From Cladocopium goreaui (lineage: Eukaryota; Sar; Dinophyceae; Suessiales; Symbiodiniaceae): a stretch of DNA of 64,000 bases. Shown here in pieces: positions 40,805 to 52,994 of this stretch. The notes under the pieces were generated by a model. That model had not been told where the DNA came from and made no database searches. It saw only the letters and a program-made list of their open reading frames with translations. The DNA lies in NCBI GenBank assembly GCA_947184155.2, contig CAMXCT020000451.1, positions 1-64,000 of the forward strand. Direction: 5' to 3'. Every line of letters begins with the position of its first letter. Positions within the stretch are counted from its first letter, which is position 1. The position numbers were made by a program, and so were the translations under genes.

Positions 40805-41705
40805 GCACTTAGTTTCTCAGGGGTTTCTGTGATTGAGACTTTGCGGTGAAAGAAACGGTTTGGGTATGTTTGGGTAAATTGAATCTGAATGAGCACTCTG
40901 AAGGGGTCTTTTTCTTTCCTTAGACATCTCTGTGTTTTTGTGCGGACACGTGCTCTCTGGGAACATGACGGCCAGCACCTGTACAAACCATTGATTTCAA
41001 ACTTCAGATTTGACCCTACACACCAGCCACTTTCCCATCTCTGACACTGATGCCGTGTGCCAACACCCCCAAAAGACATCAAAAGACGGGTTTGTTCCCT
41101 GCTCGACTTCAAGTTGATGCCTTGCAAATCTGCCAGCAAAGCCATCCAATAAAACATGATGGTTTCTCCCTGTGTATTCGTGTTGATTCCATTGTTTTCC
41201 AGGTTTGGTCGATTTTCCCATTTGAAGGAAATTTGTCACGACAGCCGACGGTCATCAGACCAGCCATTCTTCACAGTTGTCAAAGTACAGATTGGTCACT
41301 CAATGGAATTGTTTCTGATTACGTTGCATTGCAATTGCATGGTATAAATTGGCATACATACCAGGTCTATTTTCCATCCAGTCTAGGATTACAGTATATC
41401 TTCACTATCATTCATCGACAGGTTGTGGATGTGTCGCTCAAACACCATGCATCATGAACCAGAGACGTACTGTACCAGGTTTGTTCTTTCAAGAAGCACA
41501 GGCACCTCAGCCCACGAGCCACCATCTTTACCAGGTTTCTTAACTTGAAAATAAACCCTCAGCCAGGTTTGTTCCTGCAACCAACCATCAACCAATCTCA
41601 ACCAGTATCAATTAAATTCTAAATATCAACCATGTTCAACCATGTTCAACTAAAAAACATCCATATTTGTATCCACTAGATATCAAATGATATCAACTAT
41701 CCCAG

Positions 41706-41888
41706 GTTTGTTCCTGAAGAAAAACTCCATTATTTCCACACCTTCTTCATTGCCTTCGTCCTTGCGGAGCTGGCCGTCTGCATGGCCACCTACCTGCCGT
41801 GTCTGCGGCGCTGCTTCGGGGCCAAAGTGCCGAGGCCGGAGGCGCACGTGCACCGCCTGGCCAACCTGGTGGAGATGAGCCCTTGGAG
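41706..41888 (+). CDS. Sodium/solute symporter (SLC5 family), exon e
   Basis: 183 nt after acceptor CCCAG|G. It encodes FVPEEKLHYFHTFFIAFVLA, ELAVCMATYLPCLRRCFG and then PRPEAHVHRLANLVEMSPW. In SLC5 proteins the HY++F helix, a basic loop and P.P..H++RL..., directly before P+W, occupy this place. Donor GGAG|GTGCCA (GT). It ends two bases into a codon, which fits the terminal exon. Its first bases (aggtttgttcctg) occur twice more in the preceding intron. Confidence 0.75.
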
Positions 41889-43405
41889 GTGCCACAAATG
41901 GGGAGATCACTGGGAGATCACTGTTTTATATTGTTTTTTTAAGTTGGTTTGTTTGATGGTTTTCTTGATGGATTTATATGGTATTTTTTGGATTTATCTA
42001 TGGATTTATATACGGGTATGTATATCATATAGTATATCATATAGTATATCATATAGTATATCATATAGTATATCATATAGTATATCATATAGTATATATA
42101 TATATACTGAATATTGTCTGGATTTACGCGATTTTAGCTGATTTTACGTCGATACATGATGACTTATGGATTTACGATGACTTGTGATGATCTGTGATGG
42201 TTTTTGGGAGTATAGATTTTACTAGTAATATAGATACTTACTGGTCCCATATGTAGGAATCAACCACCAGCTATTCTGAGGAAAATCAGAAGGGTATCAA
42301 GGTAAGCCATAGGCCATAGCCATGCGAAAGATCTGGGATTATATGGGGTATGGACCAACGGTATGGATCAAAGTTTCATTGGATTGGTTTAAGGGAACAC
42401 TTTCAGAAAAACCCTGTATTTGATGGTTAAAATAAACATGGTTTCCTGTGATTTTCCCTTCAACCGATCCAATGAAAGTTTGGTGTCCAAAACAAAGAAG
42501 ACTCGACCTGAACATACTTGTACCCAAAATCTGTGGGTCAAAGGGCGATTGTTTGACCCTTAATGGAGCACAGTGGCTGAGATTCGAAATCATTGCAGTA
42601 CGCCAGCCAATGTAGCAAATTCTTGGGCACTCAAGTGTGAACTATACACATTCTTGATGGGTGCACTTAATGGTGGTTTGAAGAGTGTTCGGGTACATTG
42701 ACATATTTCTGCTGTACACAGATTGCAATGGCCAGGGTCCATTGGGTGCTTACTCCTTCGGAGCCTGAGGCCAGTGAAAGGTTTGGTGGTCGCCTTGATG
42801 GTGGTGTTGGCTTTGCTGATTGTCTCTTTGCAGTTGGGCTCTGAATGGCTCTTCTACGGCTTTTGGGTGCACCTCGGCAAGACTAGTGGAGCCGGTTTAG
42901 AGATACAGACAGTTGATGTTGTTCATGTCGACACACACACACACACATATATATATACAATTATATATATATATAATTATATATATATAATTATATATAT
43001 ATAATTATATATATATAATTATATATATATATAATTATATATATATGTGTATATACATATATACAATTGCGTACATGTTTCTGGTTTTAACTTTAACGAC
43101 AATTTAATTCAAAACATAGACTAGAGACAGCACAATTACAGTTTGTCCTAGATGTACTAATTCCTGCAAGTCTGATACATTGTATGACCATTTTGGGAAG
43201 AATATTCAAAGCTCCAGATGAGCAGTGACCAAAACCCTGCTTGATTTTTCTGTATTATTCGGTGGTTATACTCTCCTTGATAGGACATTATCATGGATTC
43301 TCATTTAATATGGTAAGTCTCATTTCCTAAACCATCCCCCAAATTCCTCATTTTAAAGGGTGGTAAGTTTATCATCCCCAACTGGTAGTTGGGACTCCGC
43401 CGTAG
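41889..43405 (+). other. Last symporter intron with AT palindrome arrays
   Basis: 42022-42095 is about seven copies of the 12-mer atatcatatagt; 42935-43060 holds a CA run and (ataattatatat)n palindromes. A GC-richer island at 42722-42905 could be read as an exon but is not needed for the reading frame. The other parts are unremarkable. Confidence 0.55.
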
Positions 43406-43628
43406 GCTGTGGTTGGCCGTGCTGGGCGTTCTCCTCACCTGGAGCGTCCATCGCCGATCGGCACGTGCTGAGAAAGGCAGCGCCAAGCAGGCGGCCGCGT
43501 CGCCCAAAGAGACCATGGAAGAAGCGGCCAATCCCATGGCACAAGATGACACGGTGGTGGGTGCAGATGCTAAGGAAGAATTTGGAATGGGCTATGGGGT
43601 GTACGAATTCTTTGGCTTCTCTACATAA
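43406..43628 (+). CDS. Sodium/solute symporter (SLC5 family), terminal exon
   Basis: 223 nt after acceptor CCGTAG|G, ending TAA 43626-43628. The first base completes AGG (Arg) with exon e, giving MSPWR followed by LWLAVLGVLLTWSVHRRS, equivalent to the final helix after PLWR in SLC5 proteins. A hydrophilic tail of about 60 residues follows (EKGSAKQAAASPKE, NPMAQDDTVV, EEFGMGYGVYEFFGF) and ends FST. The six exons together give about 288 C-terminal residues; SLC5 proteins are usually 500-700, so the N-terminal half lies upstream and was not found. Confidence 0.7.
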
Positions 43629-44814
43629 TTATTATAACTATATATACGCATATGGATGATAAAATCAGTATTAACGTTTGTATGTATGATTATATGATGT
43701 TGTTGATCGTCGTTGCTGATAGTTGATGATGATTGATTTGATGCTGGTTAAATTGATGACGTTTTTTTTGATGATGATTGATGATGATTGATGATGTTTA
43801 TTTGTGAAATCTACTCTAACATTTTGGGTCGCACTTTTGCACAGATGATTTGAATCTTGTGTTTGCCCTTTTGCAGGGCTGCGTGCTACATTTGCCGGTT
43901 GTTGGAGGTGTCTCAATCTGCGATGTTCAAAGATTAAGACCCTTTTCTAACATGCGCTGGATCCTGTGCTCCATGAGTACATACACCAGATCTTGCGAAT
44001 GTAGGTCGATGTTTATTTTTACAGCATCCAGCTCTTTGAGGTTCATGGGAGTGCTTGAATATGGGATGTTCCATTGCGTGTATATATGAGCAGGGATCAC
44101 CACACCCCACCTCCCCCCTCAGCCAGATGGTTTCCTCCCCCCTGTCAAAGGGCAGTGTTTGTGCAGATGTAAGTGGCTGATGTGCAGTTTATATTATAGG
44201 GAGTGTATGGAGAGTATTTAGGGAATTAGTTGCAGGGAGTATATACGTAGGTATATCGTATATGGGCACGCTGTGCAATGAGTCGTTTTTAGATACGCTA
44301 CGAAACATGTGTAGGTAGTATATGTAGCGTGTAAGGAGTGTATAGGTAGCGATGAAGCAATGTATATACTACACATAGGTATACCATGTTTGGGTATTTA
44401 CATTTGCGTATAGTTGGGTTATATAAGTAAATATATATATACACATTTGTGGTATATACTGCATCCAAGCATATATAATAAATTGGATTATACAGGTATG
44501 CATAGGAAGCTTTGAGTATATAATTTATAGGTAGCAAAAATGTAGCATAAAGGCCAACAATGAGTGGTAAACCATGCGTGAGGTAAGCTATAGGCAGTGC
44601 ATAAACAGGATTTTGGTAGTATGTGCTAGATTGTTATGCTAAAAATGTATAGCTAGACAGGGTCCAGTGACGAGGTTGCGGCTCTCAACGCTGCAAATAA
44701 CGTACAAATGGATATATTATATTTAACTATACATATCCATGTCTCAGTACTGTCGTGACCGGCATGCCAGGAGTATACAAATGAAGCATGCGTATGTGTA
44801 TATGAACGGTGTAC
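43629..44814. other. Intergenic AT-rich spacer
   Basis: TGATGATTGA repeats at about 43715-43800 and scattered TATA/TAGGTA DNA. A possible acceptor cccttttgcag|GG at about 43867-43877 is not followed by a recognisable protein. No gene assigned. Confidence 0.5.
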
Positions 44815-44901
44815 GGAATCCTCATGTGCAGCCACAGGTTTCAACAGTTTTCGATATTTGTCCAGGAGTCCAGGGTTGTTTTCCTGCAGCCTGCTTACAA
44901 C
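44815..44901 (-). CDS. Possible exon on the minus strand, unknown protein
   Basis: On the minus strand cgatcttttgcag|G is a good acceptor, and the frame reads VVSRLQENNPGLLDKYRKLL then KPVAAHED. The peptide looks like ordinary helical protein and base composition is more GC-rich than around it. Possible donors are GAG|GATTCC or TCC|GTACAC. No partner exons were found on this strand. Confidence 0.3.
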
Positions 44902-45521
44902 CTGCAAAAGATCGATGAAGAAGTGACAGCAGACAGGAGATAGAAGAACCCAATTTCAAATATATGGTAGACACTTCAAACATTTCAATTGACATAGCGA
45001 CGAAGCTCTGTTTCTACTCGCTTCTCAAGATTAGTGTGGAATAACGCAAAAAACGTTTGGAAGCTGCTAGACCGAGGGAATCCAACAAACCATTGCACTT
45101 AGGTTTATACTCTTGACCTGCACCTAGGAGCGTCCAGCAAATAATGACCACAAAACAGCTTCATGGCGGGCCTGTCCTTCAATTTTGGGGTCGTCCAGAC
45201 ATTTGCTGAGATAGACTTATATACAACACCTCAGAACATCACCAAAATACGGCAGCCACTTGATTGATACAGGGGTTCGCATTGAACATACCAAAACGAC
45301 AACTTGTACCACAACGACTCCTATTTGGCCACAAGGGCATCAGTGGGTTCAAAACCACATCATACTGGTTAATTAGTTAGTATATATGTTATATATATTC
45401 ATGATACTGCTATCCTCAGTTTTTCTGGTTAAGTTAATGTTACACTATGTGAGATCCCCAAGGAACCGTTGAACCGTTGAACCAGGGTCGTTGCACCAAG
45501 GATTACATCAAAGGCATTCAG

Positions 45522-45567
45522 GAGATGCCGCAAACAGCTGCTGGCTCCACCAGAGCCTCCATCTGAG
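45522..45567 (+). CDS. Candidate microexon, unknown protein
   Basis: Acceptor GCATTCAG|G and donor CTGAG|GTGTGT enclose 46 nt reading RCRKQLLAPPEPPSE. Splice sites are good; the protein is not recognised. Could belong to one split gene with the other candidate exons up to 60.7 kb. Confidence 0.35.
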
Positions 45568-45824
45568 GTGTGTAAAGGCCATGGCGGCCATGGTGCATGA
45601 CCCATGGCTAGTTAGCGGCTGGTGACTGTTGTAGTATGTATTACTGTAATAGGTCAAAACAAGCTGGTATAATCTGTTACTGTTCTAATATCCTAAAATA
45701 TCCTGTAATATTACAATTTCCTATAATATTATGATATCCTGTAATATCCTAAAATATCCTGAGCATATTAATATGGCAGAATCTGTACTGTTGTAATCTG
45801 CGGTCTGTTGCAGTGTTTGCCCAG

Positions 45825-45875
45825 TGATGGATGTGATGGCCCCGCCCCTTGAGCAACACCTCAGCCGCGTTTGGG
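45825..45875 (+). CDS. Candidate microexon, unknown protein
   Basis: Acceptor TTGCCCAG|T and donor TTTGGG|GTACAG enclose 51 nt reading MDVMAPPLEQHLSRVW. It could also be a first exon starting at ATG 45827. Protein not recognised. Confidence 0.35.
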
Positions 45876-47140
45876 GTACAGTATCCCTATGTTAGGACAA
45901 ACCCAAATAGATCAAGTTGACTTCTGTTCTTCTTTAGTGCGGTTCTGCAGTGGTTTCCAGGTTCAACTTTTCAGCATGTTTCAGCTGTTGATGCAGTGGT
46001 GCCTGTTGATATTGTTGAACGGTCTTTCTGGTGATTGTATGATTTCTTCATGTCGTGCCATTTCCAGGTAGTGCTTGCGTTTGGTGTCCTTTATCATTCA
46101 TTACCCTGCATTTGCGAAGACATATTTAGATTTTTTGAGATATATTTCAACTTTGCACGCCATGCTTACAGATGCACACGAGCTGCAGTTGATCATCCAG
46201 TGGTTTAACCAGTGGAGTTGACCTAATCCTTTCTGTTGTCACCACTGCTCAGGAAGATAGAACTGACTTGATCGCACGATACACTTGGTTATTTGAACAC
46301 ATATGAAATCTCCAAGCAGAAGTAATTTCAATTGGTCACTGTACCTCTTTGGGAGAGGGTCTGGAGATTTGTGATCTTGTTTATCATTGTGTTTTGAACT
46401 GAAATTAATACTGTACATCTCGTCTTGCTGTGCTTGCGAAAATGAAGGGTGAAGATCTTTGCCGGGGAAACCTTGGGTGGTAAGTTTATAATTTATAATA
46501 CTCCATTTTTTGTGTCATGAATGGGGATGTCTAACCAGCATTAACCAGCTAAATATTTATTTGTATCCAGAGTATCCAAGATCGGGATTGGCAATGTTTC
46601 TTGATGTACAACAAGGCTGTATAGTATCATATGCATACTACCGGTACCTTCAATGACGAGAACACGGTGACTTGAAAATGGACCATTTTCTGTAGTGGAA
46701 ATCATGTCTCCATTTCTGGTTCATATTCAAAAACGTGAATCAGTCTGGGCATCTTTAATTTTGACTCTGGCGCATTATTTGAAGCTGGATGATCAGCAGG
46801 CGACCCTATGGCGTAAGTCTTAGTCGCACAGGGCAAGTATAGAAATCACTGACATGTTCCGGATCGCTCCGGAACCAGCGGATCAAGCTGTAAAGGACCG
46901 AGCAGCAGGATCTAGATCAGGCCGTAACCTCTACTGAGTCTACGGTCCTTGCAGAATAAACTAGTTTAGATTTGGAAGGTGAATTTGGCCATTTCAGGTG
47001 GTCATGTTTGTTTGGGTTCTATCTTGTTTTTGTGAAGTTGATCTGCTGCAACATTGTTTTTCTTAGCGTGTTTTTTTTGCAGATGCCAGCGCTGGGCCCC
47101 ACCATGAGTAGACTCATGAAGAGACTGGCCATAGACTAGA
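45876..47140. other. Spacer or intron with weak exon-like islands
   Basis: Two perfect-looking donors, GGGTG|GTAAGT near 46485 and TGGC|GTAAGT near 46811, follow short open stretches (MKGEDLCRGNLG; LKLDDQQATLW). Too little to call exons with confidence. Confidence 0.3.
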
Positions 47141-47152
47141 TCAGTTGCTTAG

Positions 47153-47377
47153 GTGTCACTGTTGCCCTACATGTGTCGCATGTGCAAAGATTGGCATGGC
47201 TCCAGAATCACTACCGAAGTGGACACGCTTCAACATTTGGACATTCCCCAACCCAGCTATGATTTGGCATATTTTGGCATCATTTTTCAGGAGTGGCAAG
47301 CTCAAGCACTATATTATATTCCGCATTTTCTGCTTCAATTGTGTGTTGGGACATGTTGGGACTTAAGGTTACCATAG
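47153..47377 (+). CDS. Candidate exon, unknown protein
   Basis: Directly after a possible acceptor GCTTAG|G the frame reads YMCRMCKDWHGSRITTEV, TLQHLDIPQPSYDLAYFG, then IIFQEWQAQ. A second frame is open over the same bases, so coding status is uncertain. It runs into four copies of ttaccataggg at 47368-47412. Confidence 0.3.
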   Translation: MSLLPYMCRMCKDWHGSRITTEVDTLQHLDIPQPSYDLAYFGIIFQEWQAQALYYIPHFLLQLCVGTCWDLRLP

Positions 47378-48423
47378 GGTTACCATAGGGTTACCATAGG
47401 ATTACCATAGGGTTAGGCTTGCATTTCCGATTTTTCAGTCGTGCCTGTAGCTTCCAGCCACATGCGCTGGTGGCCTAATCAGCCCGAGCCCGACCTTCTA
47501 GATGAAGCTCTTTCGGAGGTCGGGGTCGAATAGCTTCCCACCGAGACCGATGGCGAACGCAAATTCCCTGAAGATGTGGGCACCCGGGCTGGTGGATCCA
47601 ATGGGGGAACAGCCTGACTATGGGACTTTTTTTCGACATGATATGAGATGATATGACTGGTGATGGGGTAGGAGAGCCAAGTAGGTGACTGCTTCGCATT
47701 TGGATCATCGTTTGCTCCCTGCCTAGGTAGGGTCATGTAGGGTCATCCCAACTCAGCTCCTGTGTCCATGTGATTTTGATTACCCCCAGCAGTCACCACA
47801 GCTGGAGCACTGGATGCTGTGTAAACCCCATGGGAAGGGCTATGAACATAATATATATATATGCATCATATACTGTATGATATATATGTATAGATTATAT
47901 ATATATATGTGTGTGTGTGCAATATGATATAAAATAATAACATATAATATAATATAATATAATATAATATAATATAATATAATAAAATATAATATAATAT
48001 AATATAGTATAGTATAATATAGTATAGTATAGTATAATATAATATAATATATTATATATGATATATAATATTTAATATATGATATATAATATATGATATA
48101 ATATATGATATATGATATATGTTATGATATATAATATAATATAATATCATATAATATAATATAGTATAGTATACTATAGTATAGTATAGTATAATATAAT
48201 ATAATATATGATATATATATATCATACACATATATTATAATATATATATAGTATACACACACACATATATATATATATGTACTATAGAATCTATAGACTG
48301 AAAATCAAAAAGTCATCCATGATTATACCATCCATCAGCCATAGCTCTGGCTATACAGTCTATGGTAACCCTACTGATGCCACCAGTGCCAGGAGCCCAC
48401 CTGTTGTTTTTTTTTTCCCTCAG
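47378..48423. other. Spacer with short repeat and long ATAAT microsatellite
   Basis: 47368-47412: four 11-bp ttaccataggg repeats. 47480-47610 is a GC-richer island without a convincing frame. 47850-48280 is almost pure (ataat)n and (atagt)n. Confidence 0.6.
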
Positions 48424-48500
48424 GCCCTATGGTCTCCCTGGTGCTCCTGTGGCCAGTGTGGCTGCCTCCCAACCTGAGACCAAAGCGTGGGGAAGCTCAG
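48424..48500 (+). CDS. Candidate exon, unknown protein
   Basis: A strong acceptor (ttttttttttccctcag|G) and donor AGCTCAG|GTTGGA enclose 77 nt reading PYGLPGAPVASVAASQPETK then AWGSS. Composition is clearly richer in GC than the flanks. Protein not recognised. Confidence 0.45.
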
Positions 48501-51213
48501 GTTGGATTGGGATGCGGGTTAATCTTTGTCAACATGTCCCTGGTTTCCCCACGATATTTTCGAACATCTGCCAGTCTGACACAATGAACAATGAACCATA
48601 TCATGACTGTCATGATTCTAAGTACTTGGCTCTGACTTTCTTCTTGCATGGACAAAGTTGCCGCTGATGGCATGCTTTTGGTATGCCATGGCAAAGGATC
48701 GATCCATCGCACTTTGTCATATGGGGATATATGGGGATGTTCCTTTTCGCTGTGATGTGGGAAATGATACTGTCCCAGAATTAGATGAAGGCAAACATGT
48801 GGTCAAACAGAAACATCATATCATGGTGTTTGTATATACTGTATTTAACTGTATATATACTGCATATAATAAATAATATATAATATACAATATATAATAC
48901 ATACGGTACTATATATATACATGTTATAATATATGACATGTAATACAATATACTATATGGCATATCATACATATATATATGTACTATAGAATGTATATAT
49001 ATAATATATGTAACATATAAATGGTGTAATGTATGACATATAGACACATATTTTGTTGAATGTATAGTATATACTGTATATATATATGCACTTATATATA
49101 TAAATTATGCTGAGCTTGTATATGTGACAGTACTACATTTGAATATCCCATGCCTCTGCTGTAGACATTTGTGCCCAATCAACAATTTGAATGAAATTGA
49201 TGATAGAAGACATCCCGAAGGGGTCTGTGATGGAAGAGCACAACCAGATTTGTTCTACGGAACTTCCAGATCATAAACTGTGTTGGACCAATCGGGCTGA
49301 AATTGGACAACAATACTGGGCATCCGAAGAAACCTTCTGTGAGAGGCTTTTCAACAAAGTGCGATAGGTTAATATCTTGATCTGGGTTATGTGCAGGCAA
49401 ACACTTAGCATCCTGCTCGCAAGGTGTTTGTTTTCGGTCAGTATCAACATCAACGTAGAAGAGTAGACAGCAGCAATTGGGCTTCGAAGTTGGTGGTTTG
49501 AGATCTTAGGATTCTTCATTGTGACTCAACTTAACCATGATTTGGGTTCCCAACCACCACCTGAAAATGTTGAAACCTTGGATTTGTTTCAAGAGGCCTG
49601 AACAACATGAAGCATGTTTCCCAACTTCAACTTGATACAGCAATTGTATTCCATGATTGTTTATTACATAACCCTCATAACCCTAATAACCCTACATAAT
49701 GTAGTACTACATTGTTTGTTTTTGTAGCCTTTTAGATTCTCTATTTTGTTGGTAACATCCGCCCCCTCCAATGCTTCAATTCTCCGTTCTCTTTGGGATT
49801 CCATTTTAGATGCTGAAAACATGTTTTTGGGATGTCTGAAAATGGGTTATAGCCCAGCCTCCAGCTAATGGCGATACGCCATTTACAGAGATACTATGGG
49901 ATAATGATGATAAACCTGTGGAATTGAGGGTTTCCCCCATCTTCTGGTAACACTTTGCTATGGAAAATCACCGAAGAGCTAAGTCATCAAACTAGATGGG
50001 CCATGTCATCCATTTTCCAGTATGAGAAGCCAGATAAAGAATGATAAAGAGCTACTATCCCACTATATCCCATGAGATTTCCATTTTATCCTACACCATT
50101 ATGTATTATCAATGTAACTATATAAATGTTCAATACCAACGTTGAAAACATATTCCCATGATCCTTCAGGAGCGCGCCGGACGTCAAGGCTAAGGTTCGA
50201 ACTGGCAGCCCGCAACAAGAATTGCCAAAGATGTGGTGAATTTATAATAAAACATCAATGGGTTTCAAAAAATGTGTATTAATAACCATGAAAAGAGACT
50301 TGGAAGTGGGTGTTGTATGGTGTTGGCGTTTCTTTGAAATTTGAGGGCGCCCAAAACAAGCTCAAAAACATCTATTTCAGGAGAACATGATAGTTTTGTA
50401 GCACAAATCACTTTTTTCTTGGTCAATTGGGTCTCTGAAAAATTAGCCATAAACATAAGTTACCCATCATCATGATGAATCATCCATTACACATTGCCCA
50501 TTCTCACTATAAATCATCTCTGAAATCCATAAATTTTCTGCGCCTCGAGGTCAAATCGAAGAAAGGTAAAAAGTCCAAGGGCATTTGCTGCTGAGGTGTG
50601 GCCCAGGAAACTGGGCCGCTGGGGAAAAGCGAATGGTTCTTACTGCGATCCACCAAGATGGAAGGGTTTGGATGGATTTGGACATTTGGGAAGGATTACC
50701 CATCTGGATGATTTTGGATGATTCTGGATGATGTCTTCTCATCCACCAGGTCATCCTAGACAAGCAAAAACTTTCTGGACCGAGCTGGACTCAAATCAAG
50801 AGTCCTCTGGTAAACATCATTCCTGTTTGATGTCAACCGAACAATCCTGGGTGGATCCTAAAGAGTGTTGCAATTAATTCCAGTAGAGAGTCGAGCAAGA
50901 AAGATCGGAGGAAATGAAGTGAAGATTGTGGGGAAACCTTAGTAGACCAGGTGGTTGTTCTGGTATTCACGACTGCGATAGGTCAGTTGGCAAAACCAAG
51001 GCACCACCTGTGGTGACACTGTGACACCCATTTCTCAAACAGCTCCAGGAGGAGATATAAATGAGTGGGATTCGCTGGCTGCGGGTGCCAGCGTGCAAAA
51101 CTAAAGATCAGGTGACATATTCCGTTTTTGAACGACCATTTTTGTTCGGGATCATCAACATGCCCGTGCGGCCCCCAAGTTCTTCAAGTTCTGTTGTTTC
51201 TTTTCCTTTACAG
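48501..51213. other. Long intron or intergenic AT-rich DNA
   Basis: 48840-49110 is TATATA-rich. A telomere-like stretch (ataaccctcataaccctaataaccct) lies at about 49670-49697. No other feature recognised. Confidence 0.45.
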
Positions 51214-51338
51214 CAGGAGGAGGTCATAGCATGGGCACATCTGGATCTGACATTTGAAGATCTCAGAGACCCTGCTGGCACCAATGACGCAGCCCTGTTA
51301 GAGTCAGAGGAGCAAGCTGCCCTGATACTGGATGATTG
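51214..51338 (+). CDS. Candidate exon, unknown acidic protein
   Basis: Acceptor tttccttttacag|CAG and a textbook GC donor (TG|GCAAGT) enclose 125 nt reading QEEVIAWAHLDLTFEDLRDP, then AGTNDAALLESEEQAALIL. Acidic, helical, protein-like. Not recognised. Confidence 0.5.
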
Positions 51339-52069
51339 GCAAGTTTGCTGAATGTCAAAATATGTCAAGATGATGCTTTTCTTCAAGTGTTGTGTGGCCA
51401 CATGTGGCCACTGTATTTGTAAGATTTTTGTAAGTATGTTTGTGTCCAGCACAGGGCAGAGTGCGCTGTATAGCTTCAGTATGCTTTGGTATTGCTTTTG
51501 GCCGCTCGCGCAGGATGTGAGTGTATTAATTACAGCACTAACAGAAACTGACAAGGAAGGCCGCACCGCCCCACCGCTTGTCTGGTGAAAATGAACCAAC
51601 ATATAGAGGTGGATCCCGAATGGTACAGAGGTGAGGGATCATGAACAGATGCTATATATATATATATATTATATTTTTTGACGCACCCCTTGGCGTTTGT
51701 CAGCGAGGTATACGATATGACATGATATGACACCATTGTTGGCACACAAGTTGAGATAACGCACTTTGGATTTGTGAGGTAGAATCACGACAGTCATTGG
51801 ACCAAAGAACACGGTAGCAGTTGAGCCTCACTGAAGTTGGGTGTCCAGTGGGTTTTAGGGGTCATTTAACTTGAGGGTCGGTAATTTCGCCGGGCGTATT
51901 TAAACTCCCCAATTGCCACTTCCATATAAAGCAATGATGAGCACCCAGCAGCCAGTTCAGTTGTTGTACACTGGCAAAAACACTTGCAACAGAAAACGGG
52001 TGTCATTTTGGCATGGTTTCCATGTTTTCCATGTTTTTTGGCTTTGGGTTCCATTTTTGTCCTTTCCAG

Positions 52070-52169
52070 GCACCCCGCGGGGCTCCCCAGAGTTCCCGGC
52101 CGCGCCAGGGCCTATGGGCTGTACCTCTCGGCTCAAATGCCTAGAACTTCCAGTGGCGCGGCGGCATGA
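52070..52169 (+). CDS. Candidate exon, frame ambiguous
   Basis: Strong acceptor ttttgtcctttccag|G followed by a GC-rich island. Two frames are open: one reads HPAGLPRVPGRARAYGLYLS and stops at 52167; the other reads SPEFPAAPGPMGCTSRLKCL and runs to 52207. Protein not recognised. Confidence 0.35.
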
Positions 52170-52867
52170 GAAATGGGAGATTGACCAGCAAACATGTGAT
52201 GAAGTTTAAAGCATGACACCTTGGGGAATCAAGCAAGAGACATGGAAGATATTAAGTTTAAGCACAGTCACAAACATGCATGAATTGACGTGATATTAAG
52301 CAACAGAAAATAATGGAATGGTTGCTGGTTTCAAATGTGTTTGATCTCTTTGTTCTTGCCTGGGATGATGATTGTATTTTTGATGGTTTCGAAATGAGTT
52401 TGTTTGCCCAACTTGGGATTTGCTTGCGCGATTCTTGGGATCACTTTCAGTTCCAGGTATAGGCCAACCAGCCCCGTTTAACGCTGTCTCGAAAGGTTTG
52501 CCTATCAGCTTCGTCACAGTTCCTGCAAAGACTGGTTCATCTCTCTTGTAAACAGCACTTTATGATACTTTATGATACTTTATGCACCCTATATTTCTGA
52601 ATCTGCACTGGATTTCTGGGCTTCGCATGGGTTTCATGCGAACCCAAGGTGGTCCTTTCTTGGAAGATGCGACGATGTGCCCATCTCGGGAGGTGAGATG
52701 GGTTACAAGCGCCCCAAAGCCCCAGGAATCCTGGTTCAGAAGGATCACAAGAATCAATTCATGTCAATTCTACCCTTAGCCTTGGTTAAAATTTATGTAC
52801 AGAAATTATAGAAGATGTTAGAATATTGTTATAGTTATATAATATTGTAATTCGCCATGTGGTACAG

Positions 52868-52994
52868 GTGGACCCCCGAGTCGTGGTTTCAGAATCAACG
52901 CCATGTTTTTTTACGCCCAGTTGGTGCCGAGCCTTCTTGATGCACTGCAACACTCCCTGCACGAGCCTGGATCTTGGACGACGCTACGTCGCAG
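52868..52994 (+). CDS. Candidate exon, unknown protein
   Basis: Acceptor GGTACAG|G and GC donor CGCAG|GCAATG enclose 127 nt. The best frame reads GPPSRGFRINAMFFYAQLVP, then SLLDALQHSLHEPGSWTTLR. Protein-like helix; not recognised. Confidence 0.45.

Noticed and set aside
42722..42905. Hydrophobic open stretch (VKGLVVALMVVLALLIVSLQL) that could be another symporter exon
   Set aside because: Exon e joins the terminal exon directly in phase and gives the expected P-W-R plus last helix; adding this piece is not needed and its splice sites are ambiguous.
47480..47610. GC-rich island with several short frames
   Set aside because: Frames are interrupted and no consistent exon could be drawn.
49670..49697. 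Telomere-like CCCTAATAACCCTA stretch
   Set aside because: Too short and irregular to be an interstitial telomere; probably chance.
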